From Plectrocnemia conspersa (Eukaryota; Arthropoda; Insecta; Trichoptera; Polycentropodidae), in assembly GCA_009617715.1 (NCBI GenBank), contig VTFK01000512.1, positions 155,613-219,612 on the forward strand: a DNA stretch of 64,000 nt, written 5' to 3'. Made by a program: the position numbers and the translations under genes. The notes beneath the pieces are model-generated. The model was given only the letters and a program-made list of their open reading frames with translations. It ran no database searches and was not told the DNA's origin. Positions 1-11,680 of the stretch are shown piece after piece (the stretch's first letter is position 1; each line of letters begins with the position of its first letter).

Positions 1-860
1 TAATTGGATATATTTATTAAATAAGATAAAATTAATATACTAAATTATATACTAATTGAATTTTAATATTCTTATTTATCTACTTTAGTAATATTATTTT
101 AAAATAGCCAGCTTTACTATTATACTTGCATATTTTTTTATATAATACAATAAAAAGCAGTTCTTTATATTATCTATTGCATTGCAAAAATATTTTCTTT
201 AGAAGCAAACATGTTTTTTATTACAACAAATTACAAAATTACACACTTAAAAAATAGTCAAATTAATAAAATTTAAATTTAAATAAATGTTTTAAAAAAA
301 ATTGATCCAACCTAATTCATAAATATATGCAAAATTATGATTAAAATTTTATTTTGCAAAAATATCTTAATTCGAAAAAAATTAAAACACAACTTTTTCT
401 TTCTATTTTATTATATAATGATTTTATAATTATTGTAGTAAATATTTGCAGAAAGTGTCTTTATCTAAAAAATAAATATAGTATTTATCAATCAGTGAAA
501 TTTATTACTATCACCTTATTTTAATTATTTTTATTTAATCGCTCTTCAAATGACACTAAATTGATTTTTTTTAAATGATAATGTGATTCTTAAATTATAT
601 ATAATTTGATTAAATATATTAATTATGTAATAATATTAATATAATTTTCATGAAAATCCCTTACTATTTTTTGATTTTTATGAAAGTGAAATTATGTAAG
701 CTTCAAAACGTTTATTTGTAATTACATTATGATTAATTATTCAAAATTAATCATAATTACAAACAATTATTTCAGACGAACTTTAGACTTTATGTTGTTT
801 TTACTTCAAATAATTAAAAGGATCCTCTCGATTTGATTATTGCAGTAAAAATAATTATTG
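1..860. other. AT-rich non-coding stretch
   Basis: Very AT-rich sequence with no supported gene. The only structure I noticed is an imperfect hairpin at about 715-765, in which a TGTAATTA...ATGATTAA arm is repeated in inverse order around a short AT loop. Confidence 0.7.
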
Positions 861-876
861 CTCAAAAACCTATATT

Positions 877-1720
877 ATGATAATAAAAAACCGATCGCAA
901 CAGTGCATATTTGAAAATTTTCTTCACCCTCTTCCATCACCTTTCGAGTGCGATAAAAATTTCCATACACTCAGCCGCACTAAAGTGATAACATGTGCCG
1001 CCATCTATGCTTCGGCCTGTGAACTCGTAGCCTCCCATTTTGTTTTTGAATTCGTCCGTGGCGCTGCAGACGCCGCCCAGTGCGCACGTCACCGCCCACC
1101 GCCCACCGCCCACTCCTACGACACCCGCCGATAAACAATACGACGCCGGATAAACATTTATACCGACCCAGGTGCGAAAAACAATAATCCGGAAAACTCT
1201 CGCCGTCTTACCGTACCATACCGACGTTTCACCGTGCGTTCCTTTCGTTTTCGGGAACGACGCCTTCAGAGGTTAGGATTGACTTTTCAGCTGGAACTTG
1301 TCAATCTTCGAATTGCAGCATAGCGTCGTTATTATCTCATAATAGGTATCATAATTTCAGTACGCGTTTCTGTATAGTCTAAATCTAATCGCACGTTCCT
1401 CCGTTTTCAGGTTAGGTCGTACGTATCGATCGACGGTCTCTGGCGTCGCGTCGGTCCGCCGCGCAAAAGGAGGACTACGGGACAAATCGGTCGACAGATA
1501 ATAACGATACAATTTGCCGCGAGACAGACCCGATCGGCGATCAGATAAAATGCAAATCGGACGGACGATATCGGAGCCGATCGTACGCTGCGGTTTCGCG
1601 CGTTTCCGGACGTGCAGCTTCCGGCGCCGGATGCGCGTAGGAGAGCGCCAATTAGTAGCTAAGCGTAGGTGAGACGCGGTCTGCTAATTAGATTCTGTGA
1701 GAATGTGTGATGTTTCAGCA
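877..1720. promoter_or_regulatory. CpG-rich island with splice-like signals, candidate promoter or UTR exon
   Basis: An abrupt rise in GC and CpG with no recognised repeat. It contains a short tandem run of CCGCCCA units near 1091-1115. A pyrimidine-rich acceptor-like site ends at 1410 (CCTCCGTTTTCAG before GTTAGG) and a donor-like site follows 1668 (GTAG before GTGAGA), which together would define a 258-base exon on the + strand. The frame that opens at the acceptor runs about 45 codons and then stops, so an untranslated exon is likelier than a coding one. Conserved regulatory DNA is the simplest alternative. Confidence 0.35.
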
Positions 1721-2149
1721 CTAAGGTATCATACGTAGCGATGAGGTATGCACAGACAGTATCGACGCTATATAATCTATTATTAAAAATATTTTCATAC
1801 TCAGAATATTTTTTTGACTACTTTATAAAAAAAAAAAAAATTTTCATGACAGGACTTTTTAGTATAAATATTTGTTATATTACTTATAAACAACTTAAAA
1901 CTCAAGTTATTTTTAAAATAATTTTGGAAGTAATATGAGCTATTGAAAAATTATGCAACTAAACCGAAAAAGGTATAAAAACATATGATGTGTTTTGTTA
2001 AAAACTTCATCGTGGCTTAAACATATTTGTACATATAAAAATCCTGGATTTTATAAATGCATTTAGTATTACATACATATATTATATCAATTTCGATAAT
2101 TTTCTAAAAAAGAATAATTCAAAACAGTTAAATTTAAATTCAAAACTAA
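1721..2149. other. AT-rich non-coding stretch
   Basis: AT-rich with a 12-14 base poly-A run near 1830. No recognisable gene or repeat. Confidence 0.6.
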
Positions 2150-2690
2150 CAAAACAGGAACATCATTTGAGGGATCCAAGTTTGCCATTTATTAAATTTG
2201 GGCAAAAAATGTAATTTATTGAAATAATATGAATCTTATTGAAATCGAAATATTAAGAAACGACCACTGATTGGCAAATCCCCCCCCTGCCTTTCCCCTG
2301 AAAAATGCAGAAATGTCGTCTCTGATTCTAAACCAAAAATTTCGGATTAACCTTAAAAAAAACTGTCTCGAATCTATCCTAAAAATATTTTTTTAAATAT
2401 GTCAATTTAGTAAAATCATATCAAAATACATTTTTACCAGTGAAAATATAATTTATCTGGCAAGTGCTACATTTACATACTAAGCATGATTTATTTATAT
2501 GCGATGTGTATTTTTCAGTGAAAAAATTTTTTTATTACTACATTAATACATTTTCACCAGCAGACACATATTTCTGCTGGCGAAAATTTAATTTAAATAT
2601 TACACGCTACTGATATTATATGTCTATAAGTTGCAAAACGTCCATATTCTGTTCAAATTCTAACCTAACCGCATTTAAGTTATTTTTTAT
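2150..2690 (+). repeat. Composite repeat, modules R2 and R8
   Basis: R2 is recognised by an ATTTATTGAAAT block, then CGACCACTGATTGGCAAA, a C-rich tract at about 2281-2300, and AT-rich blocks of the type ACCAGTGAAAATATAATTTA. The same order recurs at about 31.55, 51.9, 59.97 and, inverted, 61.4 kb. The end (about 2620-2680) has the R8 signature GCAAAACGTCCAT followed by CTAACCTAACC. No coding capacity is evident. Confidence 0.6.
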
Positions 2691-3520
2691 AGTAAATGTA
2701 TAATATAAAAGTATTGGTCAAAGTGTATTTAAACCGAATTTTGGTCAATAGGAGGGCGCAAAAACAATTATCACTTCTCAGAAGGCGAAAATTCACGACA
2801 AAAGCAATAAAATCGTGTCGGCGCCGTCGCAGTGGGAACGCTCGGTTGAGCGTTGGATTTTTGACTTCTGAGAAGTGATAATTGTTTTTTGCGCTCTCCT
2901 ATTGGGCAAAATTTGGTTTAGATGTTCCTATTTGTAATATTGTTATATAGTCCAACTGCGACGGCAACGTCACGATTTTATTGCTTATGACTTCTGTGAA
3001 GAGGTGATTATTTTTTTGCGCTCTCCTATTAGTCAAAGTTCGGTTTAGATGTTTTACATTAAATTTGAAATATTATTTTAAAAGTAGTAGCATGAGCGCT
3101 AAATAACCGAGCGTTTCCACTGCGACGGCGACAGCACGATTTGACGTGGATTTTTGCCTTCTGAGAAAAGATAAATTTTTGCGCTCTCCTATTGATCAAA
3201 ATTCAGTTGAAATTCCTACATTGAATTTGTAATATTATTTTAAAAAGCAGTAGTATGAATACTAGACAACCGAGAGTTCCCACTGCAACGGCAACGACAC
3301 GATTTTTTTGCTTTTGACGTGGATTTTTGACTTCTGAGAAATGATAATTTTTTTGCGCTCTCCTATTAGTCAAAATTTGGTTTAGATATGCTTCATTCGA
3401 TTCTTAGTCATTGTAAGTCGTGTTATTATTATAAAAACTTTAAATATGAACACTTGATAATCGAGCGTTTTCACTGCGACGGCACGATTTTATTGCTTTT
3501 GATGTTGATTTGTGACATTT
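2690..3520. repeat. R1 satellite-like hairpin array, copy A
   Basis: Diverged units of about 130-175 bp carry the signatures GCGCTCTCCTATT, GACTTCTGAGAAGTGATAA, TGCTTTTGACGT and GAGCGTTCCCACTGCGACGG. The first part (2732 to about 2850) runs on the opposite strand to the rest, so 2732-2919 forms a long hairpin. The hairpin is followed by direct units whose GCGCTCTCC motifs start near 2891, 3018, 3181 and 3355. The structure closely resembles 52920-53620, including the sequence upstream of the hairpin. There is no protein-coding signal; the 60-codon frame at 2696 is a by-product of the repeat. Confidence 0.75.
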
Positions 3521-3639
3521 AATGAAATGTAAATACTAAAATAAACGACTACTGACTATACCTAAAAAAATACAAAATTTCTGTCACAAAAATATCATAT
3601 TTAGATATATAATCTATTATCATTGGTTTAATAATTAAT

Positions 3640-3960
3640 TTTATTTTTATAAAAATGACTTAAATATAATTTTAATTGCATTTTATTATTAAAGTATGCA
3701 ATATTCAACTTAAAATTTATTTTTAAGGCTATAATCATAAAATATATATAATATAATAAATTCGTGTATTTTAAATCATACATATTAAAATATATTTTTG
3801 TAACATAAACGATTTTTTTATCTTTAAAGTAATATAATTGTTATTATAAACAATTTTACGCAGTGTATAAGTGCATCATATGCACAAAATAAAGCAACAA
3901 TAGTTATAAAAAGACCGCAAACGTCAGATAGATTTTTATGCCAGAAAATATAGTTTTTAA
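3640..3960 (+). repeat. R5 AT-rich module, copy 1
   Basis: About 300 bp that reappear inverted at 16790-17090. Shared landmarks in order are TTTAATTGCATTTT, TGCAATATTCAA, TATCTTTAAA, ACAATTTTACGCA, AAATAAAGCAACAAT, a CCGCAAA block and ATAGATTTTTATG. Both copies lie just outside an R1 array, so R5 may be part of the same composite element. Confidence 0.65.
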
Positions 3961-5170
3961 TTTTTTTTTAATATCTGCTATTTTCAACAATTCTAATGTC
4001 ATGTTTTATAGTAAACGATAAATGTTCAATTATTCGAATATATTCGTACAGCTACGAAGAATCTGTAAATACAGTTGGAATAATGAATACAGATTTATAT
4101 ACACATGTCTTAAAATAACAATAAAATGTTTAAATCAGTACGAAGTTAAATTGGACTATATAAAATTACTTTAGGCGGATATATAATTAAACATTATTTG
4201 TATTGATTTAGAGATAAAAAAATCAATACCGGCTAATGGAAAAATTTACAGCTGCACATTAATAACAAAGTATTTTTTTTGCAGGCAATTATATGTTATA
4301 AAGATTTTTTAATAATGATAACAAGTTTATACACACATAATTAATGTTAAAAAATATAATAAATAGTGTCAAGAATATTTATTTTGATTATAAAAATAAA
4401 TGGCGGTGATTGTGTTAAACTTTACATATAAACGAAGATTCAATTTTATTATTACTGCTGTCAAAAATACTACAATTTGATATTTAAAATACTACCATAA
4501 TAAAAACTTATAAGTTCACAGCTCTACAATAATAACTTAGAAATTTTAGCCATAAAATATATTTTTTTCTTATTAGTTGTTAAGAACTTGGCTATAATAA
4601 ATAAGGTACAAGAAAATAAATAAAAATACTATGCTTAAAAAATATTATTCAGACTGATTTTGATCATATTTTATTTAATTTATAATAGATGGATTTCACA
4701 TATGTATTTTAGTATACGGGATAAACATTTTTTAGTGGTGACTTTCTAAAGTTAAGTTGTTACATTATAGGCGGTCTAAATCGATCAAAAATGATATGTA
4801 TATTGCTTTCAGTAATTAGTTCACAATAATCAATTGCTCTATTTAAAATGTCATAACAATTCCTGATAGAATAAATTTATTTTTTCAAGATTCGTAAAAC
4901 TGATATATTTTATGTGATATATAAATTTTGCATAAATTGTATTAAATAAATATAAAAAATAATTAATTTTTCAGATACTTCTATCCAACAAAAACATCAC
5001 AGATGTTCACATATTCAATAGCATGTCGTCAATCTTTAAAGGAATCTGACGACACACTCTCGCCTTTGTTACATTCAATCTGCCATTTTTCATATAGTTT
5101 TCAAAGGCGATTCTCAGTATTGCGTTTCTAGGAAGCGTCGAGTGCCTAATTATCGCAAAGTCGGTTTAAG
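3961..5170. other. AT-rich non-coding stretch
   Basis: Low-GC sequence with many short A and T runs. No gene, RNA or clear repeat recognised. Confidence 0.6.
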
Positions 5171-5645
5171 ATTAGGGCAATCTGTAAAATGAGTCGGATC
5201 CCGACCGCGCACAACATCCGAATAGGACAATTAGTCGTATCGAAAACGAACCGCTACTCATGAATTATTTAGCGGCGCGAGCGCATATGCATATTGCGAT
5301 TAACATATGCACTCTCGCCTTCGTCGGATCGGATAGAATCGAGGTCGGTGTTTCGGGCGACGCGATGCCTTTTTCCCATTGGCTTCCGCGACAGGGCCTA
5401 CGACCTTTGGATCTCGCCTCTTGCAGTTTCCGCAAGAGCGCCCAAGCCCGACGGACAAACAAGATGGCCGATGGCGTGCCAATACGCACTCGGCTGTCAC
5501 GGTGACCTCTCCGCTTAAACCGGAACCATTCCGAGCCAATTAACAAATTCGCCTGCAAGGTGCTATTTATTCCTCCGACGCTTCACCTGGCGGTCTTCCT
5601 CGGATGCCGTTGTAATTAGAAGGCGACGACTAGGACTTTCAATAC
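5170..5645. other. CpG-rich unique island
   Basis: A sharply bounded GC-rich block with many CpGs, containing TATGCATATTGCGATTAACA and ending near a GTAATTAGAAGG motif. All overlapping reading frames here are short, lie on both strands and do not resemble known proteins, which is what CpG-rich non-coding DNA produces because it lacks stop codons. A conserved regulatory element is likely. Confidence 0.45.
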
Positions 5646-5849
5646 CGGTATTCCAATAATCCGCAATATAACAATATATTTTTATGTTATCAAACGCTTT
5701 ATCAATATCTGTTTTACCCACTTGATTGCTTTTATATAATATTTCAAGAGCGGCACTAAATCAGAAAATTTTCTTTCATTAAATTAAAAGAAAATATACA
5801 AACTTAAGATATTTTTTTTGTATTAATTAAAACTAGTAAACGGGAAGTA

Positions 5850-7110
5850 CAGTTATTTTTCATTTGCTACCGATTAACTAAAGACGATAGCTGAATCAGA
5901 AAGACGCCTAAAAATTTGAAAGCTTGTACTAAAATTAGGTATAAGTAATTCAAAACTTTACAGCTAGGAAAATTAACAAACGGATTCCACACAATTAGAA
6001 AATTTAACTTTTCAATTATTCGTTATTAAAATACTTGTTCTATTCGTAAATTATTAATTCATATTTGTGCTAAAATATTCATAGATATAACGTATTTTTA
6101 TGTTACTTACATCAGTAATAGTCATAATAAATATTAGACAAGAAACATAATCATGAAAAAAAAAAAACTTTTTAATGGCGGAAATTTCCAATTTAATATT
6201 GTGCAACTGTGTTTTATCTTAATAGCTATTTTTAAATTTTTATCTCTTTAAAATAAATTATTATAAATTTTAGGTCAGTCTAAATAATATTTTTAAGCAT
6301 ATAATTATTTAGATAATACAACAACGCAGATAATCGATTTATTCCTGTTTAAGTTACGCTATTTTTTTTATTTTGTAAAATTTATTTTCTTACCTCTATG
6401 GTATTTATAAAAGCAATGGTTTTATTGTGGTATTAATTTAAGCAAAAAATACCCTCTAGAGATATTTTTTAATAAAACTGCAAAATTAATACTTTTTCAG
6501 TTGATAAAGATTAACTGATGTCGTTAGTTAAATCAGAAAGACGCACAACAATTTGAAAACATGTATTAAAATTAGGCTTTATAAATCAAAACTCATGAAC
6601 TACTTAAAACAGCTAGAAATAATAAAAAAAAAACTATTTGTTTTTTCTAATATTTGTTCTATTCGTAAGTTATTCGTATTTGTAGAAATATATTTTTAAT
6701 ACCAAAAACCAAGCAACTATTTGTGTCATTTTTTTGTTGATAAAACACTGAATGTTATTTATAGCAAGCATAATCATAATGAATAATAATAGAGAAACAG
6801 AACCATTAAAAAAGTTGCTTTTTAATAGCTGAAATTTCAGAAATTACTCATATTTCCGATTAAATATCTCAATGACTTTTATGTAATTTTAAATCAATTA
6901 AAATAAATTTTAGGTCTGTCTCAATAATATTTTTTAACATATTAGTATTTGGGTAAAACAACAATCTAAGTAATTAATGTACTACTGTCAAAATCCAATT
7001 TTTTTTTTTTATTTTGCAAAAAATATTTTCTTACTTTTACGCTATTCATAAAATTTATGACTATGACAATTAATAAATAAAAATAAAAATAATAAACACT
7101 AAAAATAATG
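5850..7110 (+). repeat. Old tandem duplication, period about 637 bp
   Basis: Two diverged copies, about 5850-6485 and 6486-7110. Matching landmarks in the same order are AATCAGAAAGACGC (5894 and 6531), a block ending ATTAAAATTAGG, TTCTATTCGTAA, CTTTTTAATGGCGGAAATTTC against CTTTTTAATAGCTGAAATTTC, and TTTTAGGTC followed by GTCTAAATAATATTTTTAA against GTCTCAATAATATTTTTTAA. No reading frame of note; origin unknown. Confidence 0.65.
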
Positions 7111-7309
7111 GCGTAATTTAATAAATTACTTATATTTCCGATTTATTTTAAATTAATATAAATAAATCTAAAAATAAATAAATTGATATATTTTTAGCAA
7201 ATCAAGTTGTATTTTTGCTATAATTAAAATTAAACTTTTTACTATTAGTAAGTTTAAACACAAATTAAAATAAATAGTATTTTTTATATCATATAATTAA
7301 GTGTGTATT

Positions 7310-8045
7310 AAGTCAATTTTCATTATTTTAACTAAAGTTTTTTGGTTTTATATATCTTAAAAACTAAATACTAGAATATTTGAATAGTTTAAAATAATAC
7401 ATATTTATAAACTCAATGCACTCAATGAAACCTAAAACATGTGACAAAAAATTAATTGTTTGCGATAGCAGAAATCTGCTCAAATATATTTAGTTAATTT
7501 AGTAAAATATGAAGCAAAGTTAAATTCACACCAAATATAGTTAAAAAATTAAAATATGCTTCTGAGATTTAACTACATTATTTTTTACGAGATTTCTTGT
7601 ACAGTCAGATTTTTAACGCAAATCTGCTATCAAAATTTAATCTGAAACATTTTATTGTTTTTTTTTATATAACCAATAATTATGTGTGAATAAATTGATT
7701 ATTAATTATTGAAACTGTATTTTTCTATTCTTTAAAACTATGTACTCGTATATTCTAATGGTTTAAAATAATGCATATTTAAAAACTCTACGCACTCAAT
7801 GAAATCTAAAAAAGCGCAATGCTACGTAGTTTGTTCTAATAAACGATCCGTTTCTTTATTGAATTGTAACATGCGACAAAAGGTAAATTGTTTGCGATAG
7901 CAAAAGCTGTTTGCGTCGTGATTAGAAAAAAATTAAATATAAAAATATTAAGCATAGCTGAATTCACACTAAAAAATAGTGACTGACAAAATATTTTAAA
8001 AAATTAACACGACCAGAGATTCATCCACATTTTTTACATGATCCA
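7310..8045 (+). repeat. Second old tandem duplication, period about 375 bp
   Basis: Copy 1 is about 7310-7600 and copy 2 about 7685-8045. Shared landmarks are TTTAAAATAATRCATATTTA, GCACTCAATGAAA, GCGACAAAA or GTGACAAAA, TTGTTTGCGATAGCA, AATTCACACYAAA and a final GAGATTYA...ACAT.TTTTTACRWG block. Copy 2 holds an extra stretch of about 75 bp (about 7810-7880), somewhat richer in GC. No protein-coding signal. Confidence 0.6.
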
Positions 8046-8298
8046 AATTAAATTCACCATCACCACAGAAAAATAAAAGCAATCTAAACTGATAATTATG
8101 GTTTTGACTCAAAAATAGGCATACATCATAAAATAAAAACGCGCAGATTAAAAAAAAGTCGATAAAATGGATCTCGTAATTTTAATTACAAGCTAAAGAA
8201 TATTTCTGCTACAAATATTTTATATTTACACATAATCACATTTTTTATTAATATTTATTAAATATATACAAAGCAAATATATTTTTAATTCATTTTAG

Positions 8299-8457
8299 TT
8301 TTATGAAGGATGTAACTACTTTACAGTTAGCTTCAAAGTAACACACATTTCACGGCTAAAAGACTTGAAAAATCAATTACACTTTAGCACAGATTGTCAC
8401 AGTTTCAGAGAAACAGAGATTAGTTCCACACAGTCGTTATTTAGAGCTACTAATACG
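8299..8457 (+). CDS. Candidate internal coding exon, function unknown
   Basis: The segment starts right after a pyrimidine-rich acceptor (TTTTTAATTCATTTTAG, ending 8298) and ends just before a consensus donor (GTAAGT, from 8458). It is 159 bases, exactly 53 codons, and one frame is open throughout; the other two stop early. The peptide is polar with a few aromatic residues near its start (FYEGCNYFTVSFKV) and two cysteines. I recognise no domain, transposon protein or signal peptide. No second exon was identified, and an open stretch of this length can occur by chance in a window of this size. It could also be a non-coding RNA exon. Confidence 0.25.
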
Positions 8458-8840
8458 GTAAGTATACAACTTACTATATATTTTTTTTTTTAATTAAAAT
8501 TAAGACACTAAAAAATATTATTTTTTTTATTTAAACATATATTAATGATTTAATTTTATTGTAAACATATCAGTTTCTAATATGACATTAAGGGTAATTT
8601 TAACGTGAACAAATATTTCTAAAATTAATTGTTCCACTATTTTTAAGATAAGTTAAACTCACTAATCGGGAATAATAATTCTTGAAATAGATTATCTGAA
8701 ACATTAAATAAGTATGATAATAATTTATACAAAATTTTATTGGTTTGTAAGTAAAATACTTACAGATTTAATTTGTTTACAGATTTATCGTTCTAAATGG
8801 TTATTTGTACACCGTTTTAATATAAAAATCAACAAAGCAT
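8458..8840. other. AT-rich non-coding stretch
   Basis: Low-GC sequence after the candidate exon. Nothing recognised. Confidence 0.55.
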
Positions 8841-9440
8841 ATTTGACGTCTCGATTCGCTCTGCCGCCCAAAGTTGAACGACATCGTCGAACGAGCATAA
8901 AATTGGCGAAAGAATTGTCCATTGCAATTACGCAATCCATAAAATAGTCCACGTAAAAAATGGCAAATAATTTATTACCGTAAAGTTACACAGTCGGCTT
9001 GTGTGTGTGTGTGTGTGCGCAAGCTGCGGCAGTAGGTACAGGTGTATCGTGGCCGTTATCGCGACCGGGGATCTCTCCACGGCCGAAGCATATCGGACAC
9101 CCTGTATTTAAATTCAAATGGACTCCGTATTAAAATAATAAATGTCCGTACGCCTTTTTTTCACCGAGCGGTAAAACTGTCGCTGCAATTAGGTCGTGTC
9201 ACTTTGGAGCGCAATTTATTATTATTACATTACCTATGTATGAGGCCCTTTTATGTTTAGTTTAAAACCCTCGCAGTCGCAACTGTGCAAGTTTACACAA
9301 TGGAAATCTATCGAAACGGTCGTCTCGTATGTAAACATTCTCCGGCGGCGCTTTTCTTTTATGTCCTTTTCTTATTTACTCTCTCGGATCCGTAAGTAAC
9401 GCAGGGGTGGCGACGTCGATAAAATTCCATCGGTAATTCG
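8840..9440. other. CpG-rich unique island with a GT microsatellite
   Basis: A GC- and CpG-rich block. A (GT)8 tract lies at 9001-9017. The rest is unique sequence with TAATTA-like and CGTAAG-type motifs and short overlapping frames that look like no known protein. Probably regulatory or conserved non-coding DNA. Confidence 0.45.
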
Positions 9441-9689
9441 ACGTATAAAAAGTAGCAGTTAAATATAATTGTTATTACTGCGATGACAAAAATGTCGTTT
9501 ACTTATACAATAAAACACGCGAAAAGACGTATTAAAGCAGGTAATACTTGCTGGACATCTAGAATCCATGTTGCGATATTTAACAAAAAAATTGTGCTCC
9601 AAAATTTACGATGACAGAATTTTTACCAAGTAAACAATTTATATGAAATTGTATGTTATATGAATTTCTCAAATAAGGCCACTAAAAAC
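9441..9689. other. AT-rich stretch, possible 5' part of a mariner relic
   Basis: No independent feature seen. By position it could hold the degraded start of the mariner relic that follows, but no terminal repeat was found. Confidence 0.4.
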
Positions 9690-9937
9690 ATTTATAAAGA
9701 AGTAGATAATTCGTTAGATATTTGTAAATGTCAAAGATGCTTTAAAAAACAGGAAAAAAACAATTACTAAGACCAGCAACGATGGATAATAATATCCTGG
9801 CTGCAGAAATAAAAGCAAATCCTACTCAAACTATTTATTAGCTAGCCGAGAAACTAAGCCAATGCGATTCAAAAATGCATAGACACATTTAAAAAATTGG
9901 GAAGGCTTGGAGACAAAATATATACATAGATCAAAAT
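9690..9937 (+). pseudogene. Mariner-family transposase relic (N-terminal HTH part)
   Basis: In the frame starting at 9770 the sequence reads RPATMDNNILAAEIKA, then NPTQTIY, a stop, LAEKLSQCDSKMHRHI, a stop and KIGKAWR. This is the mariner order: GRP motif, acidic D-rich segment, NP.QT helix, AEKL helix, and the HRHL.KIG end of the second helix-turn-helix. Just upstream CQRCFKKQ resembles the family's RRWFKKF. At least two stops and a frame change break it, and no catalytic domain is left. It is a separate and much older copy than the element at 50.6 kb. Not functional. Confidence 0.65.
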
Positions 9938-10335
9938 CGAATTATATGCTGTTCTAAAATTTCATTATAGTTAATATTTTTATTTTAATGATTTATTTAG
10001 CTAATATTACTATTTTTTACAAAAAAATTTTAACTAAACATAAATATAATACATATTATAAACATTAACAGAAAATACTTAATATTATAATTGATTTACT
10101 TTACTCTATTTAGAAAATCCGCTTAAGTTTTATTTTTGCGGATTTTTCTAGGAATATTATTATACAAATTCACACCTTTTTTTTCTTATACCTAACTATT
10201 CATAAATTGTCTTTATGTCTACTATTAAATCTATGGACATCTTTATTTTATATTAAAAATAATAAAATACTCTAGAATTTTTTTTTTTTAACATATATAT
10301 AAACACTTTATTAATCATTAATATTTCTTGCACAC
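9938..10335. other. AT-rich non-coding stretch
   Basis: No catalytic remnant of the preceding mariner is visible. AT-rich with T runs; nothing else recognised. Confidence 0.5.
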
Positions 10336-10720
10336 TTAACCATTCCAATCTATCAATTTGCTGTTTAAACCCAAACCTAACCTAAACGAATAAGTTCAAA
10401 AACTATGATTAGTTTTAAAACTTTTATTAAATAAGCCTAATATTTTAGGGTTATTTTTTCACCAGTATAAATATAATTTGACTAACTAGACTAGTTAAAA
10501 TGTATCAAACTACTGATTTTCATTATCAAAATAGCATCAACAAAATTAATGGCTACCGATGATAAATATGCAAAAATAAAAAAATAGTATTTTTAATGAT
10601 CTTTGCTAAATAAATCATGTATTTATTTATTATGCGGATAATAAAAATAACACATTATTTTCAATTTAAAATTACTAATAAATTTATATAAATTATTTGT
10701 TTTTCCTGGCGATAATTTTA
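10336..10720 (+). repeat. Fragments of R8 and R2 modules
   Basis: R8 end signature GCTGTTTAAACCCAAACC followed by TAACCTAAACGAATAAG at about 10360-10394, then TTTCACCAGTATAAATATAA and CTAGTTAAAATGTATCAAAC blocks like those at 32.5 kb. Heavily decayed. Confidence 0.45.
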
Positions 10721-10779
10721 TTTATTTTAATTTTTTTATTACATATTAGACATTCTCTACGAGATATTTTCAATACTAG

Positions 10780-11018
10780 ATATGTATCGCTTAGCTCGAT
10801 TTTAATTATTCATCACAATATTCATCTGTGAAATTATGGAAATCTAGCTAAACTTAATCTGTGATGATCGATCGGAATTATAATTATATTATAATCTGTA
10901 ATTTTGCTCTCCCAGATACGACAAAAATTTAAAAACACTAAGATCCGCATGAGAATCGCACCCTAGTCTTTCTGGTCAATAATCAGAGACTTACACCACT
11001 CGTCTATCGTGCTGGCTA
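10780..11018 (-). mobile_element. tRNA-derived SINE, copy 1
   Basis: On the minus strand the first 70 bases resemble a tRNA of the Leu/Ser type. The A-box-like TAGACGAGTGG lies at 10996-11006 and the B-box-like GGGTGCGATTCTC at 10951-10963, about 45 bases apart as in tRNA genes. The head is followed by an unrelated body (CTTAGTGTTTTTAAATTTTT, then GTCGTATCTGGG, then ATTCCGATCGATCATCACAG). The same head plus body recurs at 27440-27690. A tRNA-like head fused to a shared body is the hallmark of a SINE; it is not a working tRNA gene because the stems are not kept. Confidence 0.6.
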
Positions 11019-11024
11019 ATTTTA

Positions 11025-11680
11025 CGATCAATTATCGCGTTGATGAACTGCTAGCGATTAATTGCTGGCGGTGAATCGCAGGCAATAAATTTTTCTAGAC
11101 TGCGTAAGATACACATTTATGATAAAATCGCAGAATACTGTTTTTATTTTAGGATCAGAAAAAAACAATAATCAAATGTAATTCTTGTCGACTTCAATGC
11201 GAAAATAGGAGAAAAAATGAACGCGAAGCTTGAGTGCAGTTTTAAAAGAATAAGTGATTATAATAGTGAATTGCGAGCGATAAATTTCCGGAACGCAAAA
11301 AATTTACGTCGAAAGCAATAAAATCGTAATGGGAGCGCTTATACTCCGACTTTATAATAAATCAAATTTAATGAGGCACATATAAACCAAATTTTAAATA
11401 ATATAAGAACACTAAAAACAATTGTCACTTTTCAAAAGGCCAAAATCTACGTCAAAAGCAATCAAATCGTGCCGTCGCAGTGAAATATAAATTGTTTATG
11501 CGATCGATTGACGCGGCGGAAATCTGCTAGCAATAAAAAGTTTCTCAATTTTCTAGCGACTTTATATAATAATAATAAAAATATAAATTTAATGAAGAAC
11601 ATATAAACCGAATTTTACATAATAGAAAAGATTTTACGCAAAAAACAATTATCTGCTATTATAAATTATTTCTGCAACAA
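11025..11680. repeat. Decayed R9 and R1 modules
   Basis: R9 (about 11030-11100) contains ACTGCTAGCGATTAATTGCT and GGCGGTGAATCGC, ending TTTTTCTAGAC, and is repeated in weaker form at 11270-11290 and 11490-11560. R1 motifs (AAAAGCAATAAAATCGT, CACTTTTCAAAAGGC, ACATATAAACCGAATTTTA) appear on the minus-like orientation at about 11300-11640. Strongly diverged. Confidence 0.5.

Noticed and set aside
2696..2878. 60-codon basic frame
   Set aside because: It lies entirely inside the R1 hairpin; its translation is a by-product of the repeat.
5260..5558. Four overlapping frames on both strands
   Set aside because: Mutually overlapping frames of similar length without motifs are expected in a CpG-rich block with few stops.
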